A program made the position numbers and the translations under genes. The notes beneath the pieces are model-generated. The model worked only from the letters and a program-made list of their open reading frames with translations. It searched no databases and was not told where the DNA came from. This document shows positions 44,057 through 53,419 of a DNA stretch of 62,526 bases, in pieces. Each line of letters opens with the position of its first letter. Position 1 is the first letter of the stretch. The DNA comes from Betaproteobacteria bacterium. GTDB taxonomy: Bacteria; Pseudomonadota; Gammaproteobacteria; Burkholderiales; Burkholderiaceae_C. The stretch is from positions 1-62,526 of the forward strand of contig JANXSZ010000030.1 in assembly GCA_025356445.1 (NCBI GenBank), given 5' to 3'.

Positions 44057-44692
44057 TCACAATCCCAGCGCCGCCAAACTTCCCCGCCCTTCGCGCACCA
44101 CGACAGGATCGCCGCCGTTGCCCATGGCGGTAAGGTCGATTACCGTGGTGGACTCGAACGGGCAAGCTCCCGCGTCAATCACGGCTGCAAGCTGGTGTTC
44201 AAAGCGGGCGCGGATGTCGTCGGCGTCGTTCAGCGCGTCGGTTTCTCCAGGGGGAATGAGTGTGGTTGCCAACAAGGGGCCGTCATGCAGTGCGAGCAAC
44301 GCTTGCAGCACCCGATGTTCGGGGACCCGCAGTCCAATGGTTTTGCGCTGTGGGTGGCTGACCCGGCGGGGGACTTCTTTGGTTGCTTCCAGAATGAAGG
44401 TGTAGGCACCGGGTGTGGCTAATTTGAGCAGGCGGAACTGCCGGTTGTCTACCACTGCGTAGCTGGCAAGCTCGCTCAAATCGCGGCACAGCAGCGTCAG
44501 GTGGTGTTTGTCGTCCACCCCCCGGATGCGACGCAGGGCATCTGCTGCTGTTTTGTCGTCCAAGTGACAGGCCAAAGCGTAGCTGGAATCGGTGGGCACT
44601 GCCACGACGCCACCTTTACCCAGGAGCTGCACCGCCTGTTTGAGTAAGCGAGCTTGTGGGTTTTCGGGGTGAACGTGCAAGTGTTGGGCCAT
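44057..44692 (-). CDS. YciO/Sua5/YrdC-family protein
   Basis: 211 residues. The fold marked by GGVVAVPTDSSYALACHL, KHHLTLLCRDLSELASYAVVD, PGAYTFILEATKEVPRRV and IGLRVPEH is that of threonylcarbamoyl-AMP synthases; the sequence is closer to YciO than to TsaC. It could take part in tRNA t6A formation or bind nucleic acid only. Upstream neighbour is the EamA gene on the same strand, 55 bp away. Confidence 0.87.
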   Translation of the reverse strand: MAQHLHVHPENPQARLLKQAVQLLGKGGVVAVPTDSSYALACHLDDKTAADALRRIRGVDDKHHLTLLCRDLSELASYAVVDNRQFRLLKLATPGAYTFILEATKEVPRRVSHPQRKTIGLRVPEHRVLQALLALHDGPLLATTLIPPGETDALNDADDIRARFEHQLAAVIDAGACPFESTTVIDLTAMGNGGDPVVVREGRGSLAALGL

Positions 44693-44747
44693 GGAATGCT
44701 AGGATTTGAAAGAGTGAATACAGAATGGCGGAATGGATGGACAAAAC

Positions 44748-45686
44748 TCAGGGTATGCGGTGTGATTCACGGGCACTCAGCCATGCGCCACTGCCGCCAC
44801 ACACCGCAATGATGAGCATCCCCGCAATGCCCCATTGGTCAGGTACATGGTTCAATACCAGCCAGCCCAGCAGCATGGCCGAGCCAATCTGGCCGTAGAG
44901 GTAGGGTGTGAGCGTGGCGGCTGGAGCGCGGGTGTAGGCAATGGTCAGGCAGTAGTGGCCGATAGCCCCTGCACAACCCATCAGCAACATGCGCAGCCAA
45001 AGGGAAGGGTCATCAATGCTTATCCACACAAAGGGCAGTGAGAGGGTCGCTAAACCCGTGCCTACCCAGCCCGTGTAGAAGTGTGTGGTGGACGGGTTTT
45101 CAGTACGTGCCAGCGAACTGGTCAGCAGCTGAAACCAGGCATTGGACGCTACCACCGCCAGCGGCAACAACCAGCTCCAGTGGAAATCAGCACCGCCAGG
45201 ACGGATGATGAGCAGGGCACCGACAAAGCCGCCTGATACAAATATCCAACGCAGTGGCGACACCACCTCATTCATCCAACGGGACGCTACCAGCGTGATG
45301 ACCAGCGGTGTCACCATCACAATCGCTGTGAATTCACCCACAGGAATGAAGCGCAGGCTGGCAAAGGCGAACAGACTGCTGGTCAGCAGCAGCGCACCAC
45401 GCAAGGTCTGGAGTTTGAAGTTTTGTGTTCGCCACAAAGCCCGTCCTTGTGCCGGGAACAGCAGCAGGGTGCTGAGCACGGCCTGGATCACGTAGCGCAC
45501 CCAAATAGCCATCAGCAGGGGAACCGCAGAAACTACCGTCTTGGTGGTGGTGTCAAGCACCCCAAAGCAGCACACGGCCAGCAGCACAAGCCCAATGGCC
45601 GACAGCGGGCGGTCAGTACGGCGATCCAGGGGGCTGGGTTGCGGTAGGGGCCCTGTCACTGAATCCGACTCTCCAACACTTCCCAT
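44748..45686 (-). CDS. DMT-family transporter (two EamA domains)
   Basis: 312 residues, ten predicted membrane helices in two EamA repeats (AVCCFGVLDTTTKTVVSAVPLLMAIWVRY and TPYLYGQIGSAMLLGWLVLNHVPDQWGIAGMLII). Drug/metabolite exporters of this kind move amino acids, nucleosides or other small molecules; substrate unknown. Its 5' end overlaps the PHP phosphatase gene by 31 bp. Confidence 0.88.
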   Translation of the reverse strand: MGSVGESDSVTGPLPQPSPLDRRTDRPLSAIGLVLLAVCCFGVLDTTTKTVVSAVPLLMAIWVRYVIQAVLSTLLLFPAQGRALWRTQNFKLQTLRGALLLTSSLFAFASLRFIPVGEFTAIVMVTPLVITLVASRWMNEVVSPLRWIFVSGGFVGALLIIRPGGADFHWSWLLPLAVVASNAWFQLLTSSLARTENPSTTHFYTGWVGTGLATLSLPFVWISIDDPSLWLRMLLMGCAGAIGHYCLTIAYTRAPAATLTPYLYGQIGSAMLLGWLVLNHVPDQWGIAGMLIIAVCGGSGAWLSARESHRIP

Positions 45687-46510
45687 ACCGGTGTCAGTTG
45701 GCCGGGCAAGAAGGGCAATTGACCCAAATCAATGCGTGATTCGGTGGGACTGTGGAAATCGCTGCCGCGTGAGGCACACAGGCCCAGCTCTTTGGCCAAA
45801 TCGGCGTACTCGATGTACTCTGCCGGGGTGTGGCTGCCGGTCACCACTTCAACGCCTTGACCCCCATGGGTTTTGAATTCGGTGAAGAGGGCATATTCTG
45901 CTGTGCTATTGAATTTATAGCGACCAGGGTGCGCTACAACGGCAATACCACCAGCTTCGGTAATCCAATGCACGGCGTCACCCAAGCCCGCCCAGCGGTG
46001 CTCGACGTAACCGGGCTTGCCTTCAGTGAGGTACTTACGGAACACCTCGGGTGTGTCTTTGCAGACTTCGGTTTCCACCAAAAAACGGGCAAAATGGGTG
46101 CGTGAGATCAGCTCGGGGTTGCCCACATACTTCAGTGCGCCTTCGTAAGCGCCGTGGATGCCGACTTTGGCGAGTTGATCGGCCATTTCCTGTGCTCGCA
46201 CATCGCGCCCACCACGGGTTTTACGCAGGCCCTGGGCCAGTTGCGCGTTGTCCGCATCAAACCCCAAGCCCACGATGTGAACCGTTTGGCCAGCGAAAGT
46301 CACCGATATTTCAACGCCTGTGAGGTAGCGCATGCCCAGCGCTTTGGCGGCAGCCAGGGCGCGGTGCTGGCCACCGATCTCGTCGTGGTCGGTCAAGGCC
46401 CAGAGTTCGACGCCGTTAGCATGTGCCCTGGCGGCCAGTTCTTCAGGTGTCAGGGTGCCGTCGGAGACGACGGAGTGGGAGTGGAGGTCAGCATTGAGGA
46501 TGTTTGGCAC
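45656..46510 (-). CDS. PHP-domain 3',5'-nucleoside bisphosphate phosphatase (RNase AM / YciV-like)
   Basis: 284 residues. Metal motifs DLHSHSVVSDG, LTDHDEIGG, VEISV, and VVAHPGRY plus CASRGSDFHSP. The family hydrolyses pAp and 5' ends of short RNAs, and in E. coli sits near trp genes. Here it is upstream of and overlapping the EamA gene. Confidence 0.88.
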   Translation of the reverse strand: MPNILNADLHSHSVVSDGTLTPEELAARAHANGVELWALTDHDEIGGQHRALAAAKALGMRYLTGVEISVTFAGQTVHIVGLGFDADNAQLAQGLRKTRGGRDVRAQEMADQLAKVGIHGAYEGALKYVGNPELISRTHFARFLVETEVCKDTPEVFRKYLTEGKPGYVEHRWAGLGDAVHWITEAGGIAVVAHPGRYKFNSTAEYALFTEFKTHGGQGVEVVTGSHTPAEYIEYADLAKELGLCASRGSDFHSPTESRIDLGQLPFLPGQLTPVWEVLESRIQ

Positions 46511-46606
46511 GGTTTGATTTTAGTACGCCCACCCTGTCAGTGCTTGCGCTGCCCCATGGTTTGGGCGGTAGCGGTGCGGTATTTGCCGCATTGTGGCTGT
46601 ATTGCT

Positions 46607-47359
46607 CTAGTTTCTGGCGTGCGAGAGATGGTATTTGGTGACACCCTCAAAATGGCTGAGGTCGGTGCTGAGCGCGGTCAGCGTTGCACCTTGGCGGCGG
46701 CCTTTGGCCACAGCCACAAAGCGCCATTCCACCGTGCCCTCTTGCCCCTGAATTACAAACGAGCCCATGGCAATGTCATAGCCCCGCTTGTTGGCCGCTT
46801 TGCGCAGCGCGTTCTCATTTGGCTCGAAACCTTTGGCAAAGGTCAGCACCACGGCAATCGCGGGTTTGGAGGGCAGCTTGCCCTCAATGCGCGAAACCCA
46901 CATCATGCAGGTGAGTGACAGCAGTGTGACCAGCACAGCAGCGATATACATGCCGATGCCCATCATCACGCCAATCGCGGCAGCCGCCCACAGCGATGCC
47001 GAGGTGGTCAGCCCGCTGATGTTCAGGCCGTCTTTCATGATGACACCTGCACACAAAAAGCCCACGCCAGTGATCACGCCCTGGATAACGCGCGTAGGGT
47101 CTGGCGTGGCAGGCAGGGCACCGGGCACATGGGTCAGCCAGAACTCGGGGTGGCCCGAAATGACCGTCAGCGCGGCGGAGGCCATGCACACCAGTCCGTA
47201 AGTGCGCATGCCTGCTGCACGGCCATGGTAGGAGCGCTCGTAGCCCACCACAAAGCCAAGGAACATGGCCCCCAGCAGGCTGGCAAACACCGTTGTATTG
47301 GCCTGCCAATTCACACCAGACCCGAGCGCTGCGAGCGAAAAGTGGGAGAAGGTGTCCAT
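46607..47359 (-). CDS. MgtC/SapB-family membrane protein
   Basis: 250 residues. Five N-terminal helices with LLGAMFLGFVVGYERSYHGRAAGMRTYGLVCMASA and GVITGVGFLCAGVIMKDGLNISGLTTSASLWAAAAIGVMMG, followed by a soluble domain of about 90 residues. MgtC proteins modulate membrane ATPase and Mg2+ homeostasis; the role here is unknown. It stands alone on the minus strand between the PHP and Bug genes. Confidence 0.88.
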   Translation of the reverse strand: MDTFSHFSLAALGSGVNWQANTTVFASLLGAMFLGFVVGYERSYHGRAAGMRTYGLVCMASAALTVISGHPEFWLTHVPGALPATPDPTRVIQGVITGVGFLCAGVIMKDGLNISGLTTSASLWAAAAIGVMMGIGMYIAAVLVTLLSLTCMMWVSRIEGKLPSKPAIAVVLTFAKGFEPNENALRKAANKRGYDIAMGSFVIQGQEGTVEWRFVAVAKGRRQGATLTALSTDLSHFEGVTKYHLSHARN

Positions 47360-47413
47360 GGTGTTCTTGGTGAGGGGAGGGGCGTGATGTGGGGAGCGGT
47401 TGGAATGTGGAGG

Positions 47414-48391
47414 TTAATCCACTTTGGCCCCTGATGCTTTCACCACTTTTTCGTATTTGGCCAGTTGGCCTTTCATGAAGCTGCCAAAGGCCTCAGGTGT
47501 TGTGGCCACGGGTTCTGCCATCAGTGCGGCAAACCGGGTGCGGGTTTCCGGCGTGTTAAGCGCAGTGACGAAGGCTTCGTTCAGACGGCGTACCGTGTCT
47601 GCTGGCGTACCCGCTGGCGCGACCAAACCCCACCAGGTGTCCACCTCGAAGCCCTTGAGTGTCTGCGCCATCGTGAGCACCTCGGGGAGGGCGCTGCTGC
47701 GTTGGGCTGATGTGACCGCCAGCGCCAGGAGCTTGCCGGAACGGATGTTGGGCGCGGCGGTGGCGAGGTTGTCCACATTGAAATCCACTTGACCTGACAG
47801 CAGTGCCAACTGCGCCGGGTTGCCACCGTTGTAAGGGATATGGACAACAAACACCCCTGCCTGTGCCTTGAACATTTCGCCCGCCAAATGTCCGGCGCTG
47901 CCATTACCGCCGCTGCCGTAGTTCAACCGTCCCGGGTTGGCGCGGGCGTAAGCGATCAGGTCTTGCAGGGTACGGATGTTCAGACGTCTGGCGGTGTCTG
48001 CGTTCATTACCAGCACGTTGGGTACACGCAGGATTTGGGTGATAGGCGCGAAATCGGTGGCTGCGTTGTACGGCATCTTGCTGTACAGCCAGGGGTTCAC
48101 GGCGTGGGTTGCGGTGGCTGCAATGCCGATGGTCAAGCCATCGGGTGCTGCTTTGGCAATGGCGTCCGCGCCAATGTTGCCGCCCGCACCGGCGCGGTTG
48201 TCGATGATGACGGGCCCCAGGCTGTCTTTGACGCGCTCTGCCAGCAACCGGGCTGTGACGTCAATCGGCCCACCAGGTGCATAGGGGACGATGAGACGGA
48301 TGGGCCGAGGTTGCGCGAAGGTGGGTAGTGCCTTCGCGAGTGCTATCAGCGTAAGAGGACGGGCGAGTTGTATGAGGTGTCTGCGTTGCAT
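47414..48391 (-). CDS. Bug-family tripartite tricarboxylate transporter receptor
   Basis: 325 residues, signal-like N-terminus (LIQLARPLTLIALAKALPTFAQ), then the Bug fold: RPIRLIVPYAPGGPIDVTARLLAERV, IIDNRAGAGGNIGADAIAKAAPDGLTIG, GSGGNGSAGHLAGEMFKAQAG, HIPYNGGNPAQLALLSGQVDF. These periplasmic receptors bind carboxylates. No tctA/tctB is nearby, as is usual for orphan Bug genes in this order. Confidence 0.92.
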   Translation of the reverse strand: MQRRHLIQLARPLTLIALAKALPTFAQPRPIRLIVPYAPGGPIDVTARLLAERVKDSLGPVIIDNRAGAGGNIGADAIAKAAPDGLTIGIAATATHAVNPWLYSKMPYNAATDFAPITQILRVPNVLVMNADTARRLNIRTLQDLIAYARANPGRLNYGSGGNGSAGHLAGEMFKAQAGVFVVHIPYNGGNPAQLALLSGQVDFNVDNLATAAPNIRSGKLLALAVTSAQRSSALPEVLTMAQTLKGFEVDTWWGLVAPAGTPADTVRRLNEAFVTALNTPETRTRFAALMAEPVATTPEAFGSFMKGQLAKYEKVVKASGAKVD

Positions 48392-48412
48392 TCACCTATT
48401 GTGCGACAGCTG

Positions 48413-49453
48413 TCAGACTTTGGCTTTGTCCGCCTCGGTGGTGAAGGAGTCGGCATAAAACTCGTCCATCGGCAGTCCACCCTGGGTGGTGTACTCGTTG
48501 CGTGCAGAGTCGATCACGATGGGTGCGCCGCAAGCGTAGACCTGATGGCCAGACAGGTCGGGAAAGTCTTGCAACACCGCCTTGTGAACAAAGCCGGTGC
48601 GGCCTGCCCAGTTGTCTTCAGGCAGTGCATTGGAGATCACAGGCACGTAACGCAGATTGGGTATTTCGGTTAATTTTTGCGCTACCCAGTCGTTCAAATA
48701 CAGGTCTTCAGGTCGGCGGCCACCCCAGTAGAGCGTGGTAGTGCGGGTGATGTTTTGGTGTTGCATGTGCTCGATCACAGCCTTGATCGGCGCGAAGCCG
48801 GTGCCGGACGCCAGCAGCACGATGGGTTTGTCCGAGTCTTCACGCAGAAAGAAGCTGCCAAACGGGCCTTCGATACGCAAAATTTCTTTTTCCTTCATCG
48901 CGCCAAACACATGGTCGGTGAATTTGCCACCAGGCATGTGACGGATGTGCAGTTCTAAGCTGGCGGGCGCGGTGGTCAGGGTGTGCGGCGCGTTGGCCAT
49001 GGAGTAGCTGCGGCGTGCGCCATCGCGCAAAATGAATTCAACATACTGCCCAGCATGGAACTGAAAACCGTCGTTGGCGGGCAGCTGCAAGCGCAGCAGG
49101 GCCACATCGTGTGATTTGCGTTCCAGTGTTATCAGGCGCGAGGGCATTTTTTTGATGGGGAAGGCGCCTGCATCGGTGACTTGGCGGGATTCCAGCACCA
49201 CATCGCTGTGGGGCACAGCGCAGCAGGTCAACACATAGCCATTGGCTTCTTCTTCTGCGGACAAGGCTTTTGTCTGGTGCGGGCCATGGACCACCATGCC
49301 CTCGATCTTTTTGCATTTGCACGAGCCACAGGCACCGTCTTTGCAGCCGTAGGGCAGACCTATGCCTTGGCGAATGCCTGCAGCGAGAATGGCTTCGCCC
49401 GCATCGGTTTGAAAGCTGCGTCCGCTGGGGTTGACGGTGATCTGGAAGCTCAT
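48413..49453 (-). CDS. Ferredoxin-NAD(P)H reductase (CDP-6-deoxyglucoseen reductase-like)
   Basis: 346 residues. N-terminal plant-type [2Fe-2S] domain (CKDGACGSCKCKK with a further Cys in LTCCAVPHSD), then an FAD-binding barrel (RSYSMANAP) and NAD(P) domain (IVLLASGTGFAPIKAVIEHM, VYACGAPIVIDSAR). It passes electrons from NAD(P)H to an unknown partner oxygenase or dehydratase. The database-style name is historic; phenol-hydroxylase reductases share the layout. 21 bp before the Bug gene on the same strand, so possibly one transcript. Confidence 0.88.
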   Translation of the reverse strand: MSFQITVNPSGRSFQTDAGEAILAAGIRQGIGLPYGCKDGACGSCKCKKIEGMVVHGPHQTKALSAEEEANGYVLTCCAVPHSDVVLESRQVTDAGAFPIKKMPSRLITLERKSHDVALLRLQLPANDGFQFHAGQYVEFILRDGARRSYSMANAPHTLTTAPASLELHIRHMPGGKFTDHVFGAMKEKEILRIEGPFGSFFLREDSDKPIVLLASGTGFAPIKAVIEHMQHQNITRTTTLYWGGRRPEDLYLNDWVAQKLTEIPNLRYVPVISNALPEDNWAGRTGFVHKAVLQDFPDLSGHQVYACGAPIVIDSARNEYTTQGGLPMDEFYADSFTTEADKAKV

Positions 49454-49517
49454 GTTTTAGGTATCCTTGGGCCGGTTTTTTAGAAAGTTCGTAATTTTGC
49501 CTTCAAACCTGAATCTC

Positions 49518-50474
49518 ATGGGCGCGCATCCTGCCCGTTTCCGCCGTCAGCGGGTTTTGATCGTGGGTTGCGGCGATGTCGGCCAACGTGTGTTGCCTGC
49601 ATTGGCTGGTAGGGTGCGTGTGTTGGCACTGACTTCGTCGCCTGCCAGAATGGCTGAATTGAGGGCATTGGGGGCTACGCCGTTGCTGGGTAATTTGGAT
49701 CAACCGCAGACCTTGGCCCGGCTGGCAGGCATGGCCCATCGGGTGTTGCACTTGGCGCCACCACCACCGCCCTCCGCCAGTGACAAGGCCGGATCTGTTG
49801 CTGGTGATGGTGATGTGGCGGGATCTCCAGTACGTGACCTGCGAACGGTGGCCTTGTTGCAGGTGTTACGAAAACGTGCTGTGCCGTCTGTGGTGGTGTA
49901 TGGCTCCACCAGCGGGGTATATGGTGATTGCGGTGGTGAATTCGTATCAGAAATGAGAGCAGTTCATTCCCATACAGTGCGCGCTTCCAAGCGAATTGAT
50001 GCAGAAAATGCCCTGCGTCAATTTGGCCGGGCCACGTTGCAGCGTGTCAGTATTTTGCGCATCCCCGGCATCTATGCCCCCAACCGACCTGAGGGGATGC
50101 CCCTAGGCCGACTGCGCCAATTGACCCCGGTGTTGAACGCGTCCGATGACGTGTACACCAACCACATCCACGCGGATGATCTGGCCCGTGCCTGTGTGGC
50201 TGCGCTGTGGCGCGGCAAGCCACAGCGGGTGATCAATGTCAACGACGATACACGGTTGCTGATGGGCGATTATTTTGACGTGGCGGCGGATTTGTATGGC
50301 TTGGCGCGCCCACCCAGGGTGTCTCGGGCTGAGGCGGCGGTGCAGTTATCACCCCTGCGATTGAGCTTCATGAGCGAGTCGCGTCGCATGGACAACACCC
50401 GCATGAAGCACGAGTTGAGGCTACGGCTGCGCTACCCCACGGTGCACACCGGCTTGTTGCCGGGCAGTGTGTAG
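49518..50474 (+). CDS. NAD(P)-binding protein, YeeZ/NAD-dependent epimerase-like
   Basis: 318 residues from the ATG at 49518. Rossmann motif VLIVGCGDVGQRVLPAL, then VVYGSTSGVYGDCGGEFVSE, an SxxK-containing segment and LRIPGIYAPNRPEGMPLGRL, which resembles extended SDR epimerases of the YeeZ type. Catalytic Tyr is not obvious, so enzymatic activity is uncertain. Divergent from the reductase gene with 64 bp between starts. The 226 bp that follow hold no gene I can support. Confidence 0.8.
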   Translation: MGAHPARFRRQRVLIVGCGDVGQRVLPALAGRVRVLALTSSPARMAELRALGATPLLGNLDQPQTLARLAGMAHRVLHLAPPPPPSASDKAGSVAGDGDVAGSPVRDLRTVALLQVLRKRAVPSVVVYGSTSGVYGDCGGEFVSEMRAVHSHTVRASKRIDAENALRQFGRATLQRVSILRIPGIYAPNRPEGMPLGRLRQLTPVLNASDDVYTNHIHADDLARACVAALWRGKPQRVINVNDDTRLLMGDYFDVAADLYGLARPPRVSRAEAAVQLSPLRLSFMSESRRMDNTRMKHELRLRLRYPTVHTGLLPGSV

Positions 50475-50700
50475 CCGACACAAAGAGCACGGGGGTGTTC
50501 AAAAACCTTATGGCAGAGGTGATTACTGGTGTACAGATCCAAAGAGTGTTGCGGGAACGCATAAACTGTGACGATGCGCTTAAATGCAAGTCCTTGCAAT
50601 ACAAAGCGGTATACGGTGCAAGCTTACAAAATCACACATGTACTGAGCGTTTCGTCTAGGACAAGTGGACTAAACTCAGGCAAGAATACCAATTTGTACT

Positions 50701-51468
50701 GTGGACTCATCTACTCTCAATCCTACCGTTGACACGCGCATGCTGCGGCTCGAACACGCACGCATGCTGTTGGAGCAGTCAGGCAACAAGCACTTGGTCA
50801 AACCCGGTGCCAATGCTGAAATGCTGCAAGCCCTGATTGATGGCTTGTGCGACCTGTCACAACGCGATGCCCTCACCGGCTTGGCCAACCGCCGCTATTT
50901 CGCCAGTGTGTTGGACCGTGAAATCGACCGTGTGGCTCGCTCTGGCGAATCGGCCCTGCTGTTGATGGTGGACATCGATTTTTTCAAGCGTGTCAACGAT
51001 ACGCATGGCCATGCGGCCGGGGACACCGTTATCAAGGTCGTCGCGCAGCGCTTGTTGCAATGCGTGCGCCCTATGGACACGGTAGCGCGCTATGGTGGTG
51101 AAGAATTCGCCGTCGTGTTACCTGATTGCCCGGCATTTTTTGCCGGTATCGTGACCGAGCGCATTCGCGTGGCCGTGGAGCGCGAGCCTATCCATGTCGG
51201 GCCAGGCCTTGATATTTCCGCCACTATCAGTATTGGTGGCGCCTTTGCGCCTGGTTGGATTCGGTCATCGGCATCGTTGTGGGTGGAGCGTGCTGACTTG
51301 CAGCTCTATACCGCCAAAAGCCAAGGTCGCAACCGGGCTAACCTTGAACAAACGCCGGTCAGTACCGTATCGGCTGAAGAAAAAACACTGCTATTTGGCA
51401 ATTTAGGCGACGAATTCGCAGAGTCATTCGACTCGGAATCGTCACATCTTGGTCTGGCCAAAGGATAA
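50701..51468 (+). CDS. Diguanylate cyclase (GGDEF)
   Basis: 255 residues from a GTG. Short N-terminal helical segment, then GGDEF domain: LTGLANRRYF, VDIDFFKRVNDTHGHAAGDTVI, RYGGEEFAVVLP active site with an RxxD inhibitory site (RPMD) five residues earlier. No sensor domain or membrane helix, so the protein is soluble and probably controlled by a partner. Ends 3 bp before the MinD/FlhG-like gene, implying co-translation. Confidence 0.9.
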   Translation: MDSSTLNPTVDTRMLRLEHARMLLEQSGNKHLVKPGANAEMLQALIDGLCDLSQRDALTGLANRRYFASVLDREIDRVARSGESALLLMVDIDFFKRVNDTHGHAAGDTVIKVVAQRLLQCVRPMDTVARYGGEEFAVVLPDCPAFFAGIVTERIRVAVEREPIHVGPGLDISATISIGGAFAPGWIRSSASLWVERADLQLYTAKSQGRNRANLEQTPVSTVSAEEKTLLFGNLGDEFAESFDSESSHLGLAKG

Positions 51469-51471
51469 GCA

Positions 51472-52296
51472 ATGAACCAGACTACCTCGACACCACCGAC
51501 ATCGCCCATGCGGCCTGCGTCCCCGCGCGTCGCTCGCGTGATCGCTGTGACCAGCGGCAAGGGCGGCGTCGGAAAAACTTTTGTATCGGCCAACATGGCC
51601 GCTGCACTGGCCAAGCGCAATTTGCGTGTGCTGGTGCTGGACGCTGATTTGGGTCTCGCTAACCTTGACGTGGTGCTCAACCTTTACCCCAAAATCACCC
51701 TGCACGATGTGTTTACTGGCAAAGCCAAACTGGAAGAAGCCATTTTGCCCGCGCCTGGCGGTTTTCACGTGCTGCTGGCCGGTTCTGGCATGGTTGAATA
51801 CTCTCGCTTGACGGCGGAAGTGCGTGACCAGTTTCAAAAAGTGCTGGCCAGCATCACGCCCAACTACGACGTGATCATTTTGGACACCGGTGCGGGTATC
51901 TCTGACGTGGTGCTTTATGCCGTATCGTTGGCCGATGAGGTGCTGGTGGTCGCCACCCCTGAACCCACTTCTTTGACAGACGCTTACGCCACCATCAAGG
52001 TACTGGCAGCCCAGCAAAAGCGCTATTTGATTCGCATCGTCATCAACCAAACCCTGAAGTTGGGCGATGGCCGCATGATCGTCGCGCAACTACAACGGGT
52101 GCTTGACCGCTTCATCGGTGGCGCAGCAGGCATGAACGTGAAGCTGATGCATGTGGGCGACATTCCGCATGATTTGGCTGTGCGCGAAGCGGTGCAAAAG
52201 CGCCAGCTGCTGTTCACTACACTGCCCGGTGCCCCTGCAGCATTGGCCATGTCCGCTATGGCGACGCGTCTGGAAGAGTTTTTGATTCGACAGTAA
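51472..52296 (+). CDS. MinD/FlhG-family ATPase
   Basis: 274 residues. Deviant Walker A SGKGGVGKTFVSANMAAALA, switch DADLGLANLDVVLNL and DTGAGISDVV are visible. The ADLGLAN signature is closest to FlhG/YlxH, ParA-type ATPases that set flagellar or pole number. No flagellar gene is in view; instead the partner is the upstream diguanylate cyclase gene. Could regulate c-di-GMP-linked pole placement; inference. Confidence 0.88.
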   Translation: MNQTTSTPPTSPMRPASPRVARVIAVTSGKGGVGKTFVSANMAAALAKRNLRVLVLDADLGLANLDVVLNLYPKITLHDVFTGKAKLEEAILPAPGGFHVLLAGSGMVEYSRLTAEVRDQFQKVLASITPNYDVIILDTGAGISDVVLYAVSLADEVLVVATPEPTSLTDAYATIKVLAAQQKRYLIRIVINQTLKLGDGRMIVAQLQRVLDRFIGGAAGMNVKLMHVGDIPHDLAVREAVQKRQLLFTTLPGAPAALAMSAMATRLEEFLIRQ

Positions 52297-52430
52297 GCTT
52301 TATTGGCCGGTGATTGCGGTGACACAAGCCTTATCAGAGGCCTTTCTGTTCATTCGAGCCAGGTGGGCCAAGTTTTTCCGGGGCGCTCTCACAAAATACC
52401 ACTGGGCATCCCAAGCAATCACTTGAACTT

Positions 52431-53279
52431 ATGACTTCCATCTTGCGCAATGCCCGTTCCTTTCTGTTCGTGCCCGCCAACAGGCCAGAGCTGCTTGCCA
52501 AAGCATTCTCTTGTGTTGCCGATGCGGTGATTGTCGACCTTGAGGATGCAGTCGCACCGCAAGACAAAACTGCTGCGCGTCAGCATTTAGCGCATTCTTT
52601 CTCGTCATTGACTGTCTTGCAACGTGCGTGCTTGCTGGTTCGCACCAATGCCCTGGGGTCGCCTTGGTATGCCGATGACTTGGCATTAGTGGCGTCTTTG
52701 TCACATCAAGGTTTGGGAGGCTTGATGCCTGCCAAATCAGAGTTGGTTCACCCCCTTGTGCGAATGGCAGAGGCCATGGCGCCCAGTTGCGCTCTGGTGC
52801 CTCTGGTGGAGTCGGTGATGGGGCTGGACAATCTGGATGCGCTTGCCCGGGTGCCGCAGGTCGTTCGTTTGGCTTTCGGCCACCTTGATTTCCAGGTGGA
52901 TGCCGGGCTGGACTGCGATGCACAGGAAGCTGAACTGGTGCCTGTGCGCTTGGCGTTGGTACTGGCATCGCGGCGTGCAGGTCTGGCGTCACCGATTGAC
53001 GGTGTGACCACAAACCTTCAGGACAGTCACCAACTTCAGAGTGACGCTAAGCGTGCCCGACGTGGCGGATTCAGCGGCAAGTTGTGCATTCACCCTTCTC
53101 AGGTTGAAGGCGTGAACACCGCGTTCATGCCCACACCGGAAGAGCTGGCCAAAGCACAGCGCGTACTGGCAGCCTTTGATGCAGCGGGTGGCGGTGTGCT
53201 CACCCTGGATGGCCGCATGGTGGATGCCCCGGTTTTGTTACTCGCACAGCGTACAGTCGCGCAGGCTGCAAGGCGGTAA
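52431..53279 (+). CDS. CitE/HpcH-family CoA-ester lyase
   Basis: 282 residues. RSFLFVPANRPELLAKA, IVDLEDAVAPQDKTAAR, LMPAKSE, PLVESVMGLDNLD, FGHLDFQVDAG and GKLCIHPSQVEGVN form the complete CitE signature with acidic metal ligands. It cleaves or forms a 3-hydroxyacyl- or malyl-type CoA ester; substrate unknown. Different subfamily from the 7801-8778 copy. Followed by a likely terminator and then mobile DNA. Confidence 0.88.
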   Translation: MTSILRNARSFLFVPANRPELLAKAFSCVADAVIVDLEDAVAPQDKTAARQHLAHSFSSLTVLQRACLLVRTNALGSPWYADDLALVASLSHQGLGGLMPAKSELVHPLVRMAEAMAPSCALVPLVESVMGLDNLDALARVPQVVRLAFGHLDFQVDAGLDCDAQEAELVPVRLALVLASRRAGLASPIDGVTTNLQDSHQLQSDAKRARRGGFSGKLCIHPSQVEGVNTAFMPTPEELAKAQRVLAAFDAAGGGVLTLDGRMVDAPVLLLAQRTVAQAARR

Positions 53280-53311
53280 TTCTTCGGCAGTTTCTGCAAC
53301 AGTTTCCCAAC

Positions 53312-53338
53312 GTAACGCCTGTTCAGACGTTACTCTTT
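53312..53338 (+). terminator. Probable terminator after the CitE-like gene
   Basis: GTAACG (53312-53317) pairs with CGTTAC (53328-53333), with CTG/CAG inside, followed by TCTTT. It lies 33 bp after the stop. Confidence 0.55.
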
Positions 53339-53419
53339 GGGCGCACACACGTTGCAGAGGCCAGAACTACAAAGCAGGCTACAACCCATCATGGATGCTA
53401 GGTTTTTAATATCCGTTAT

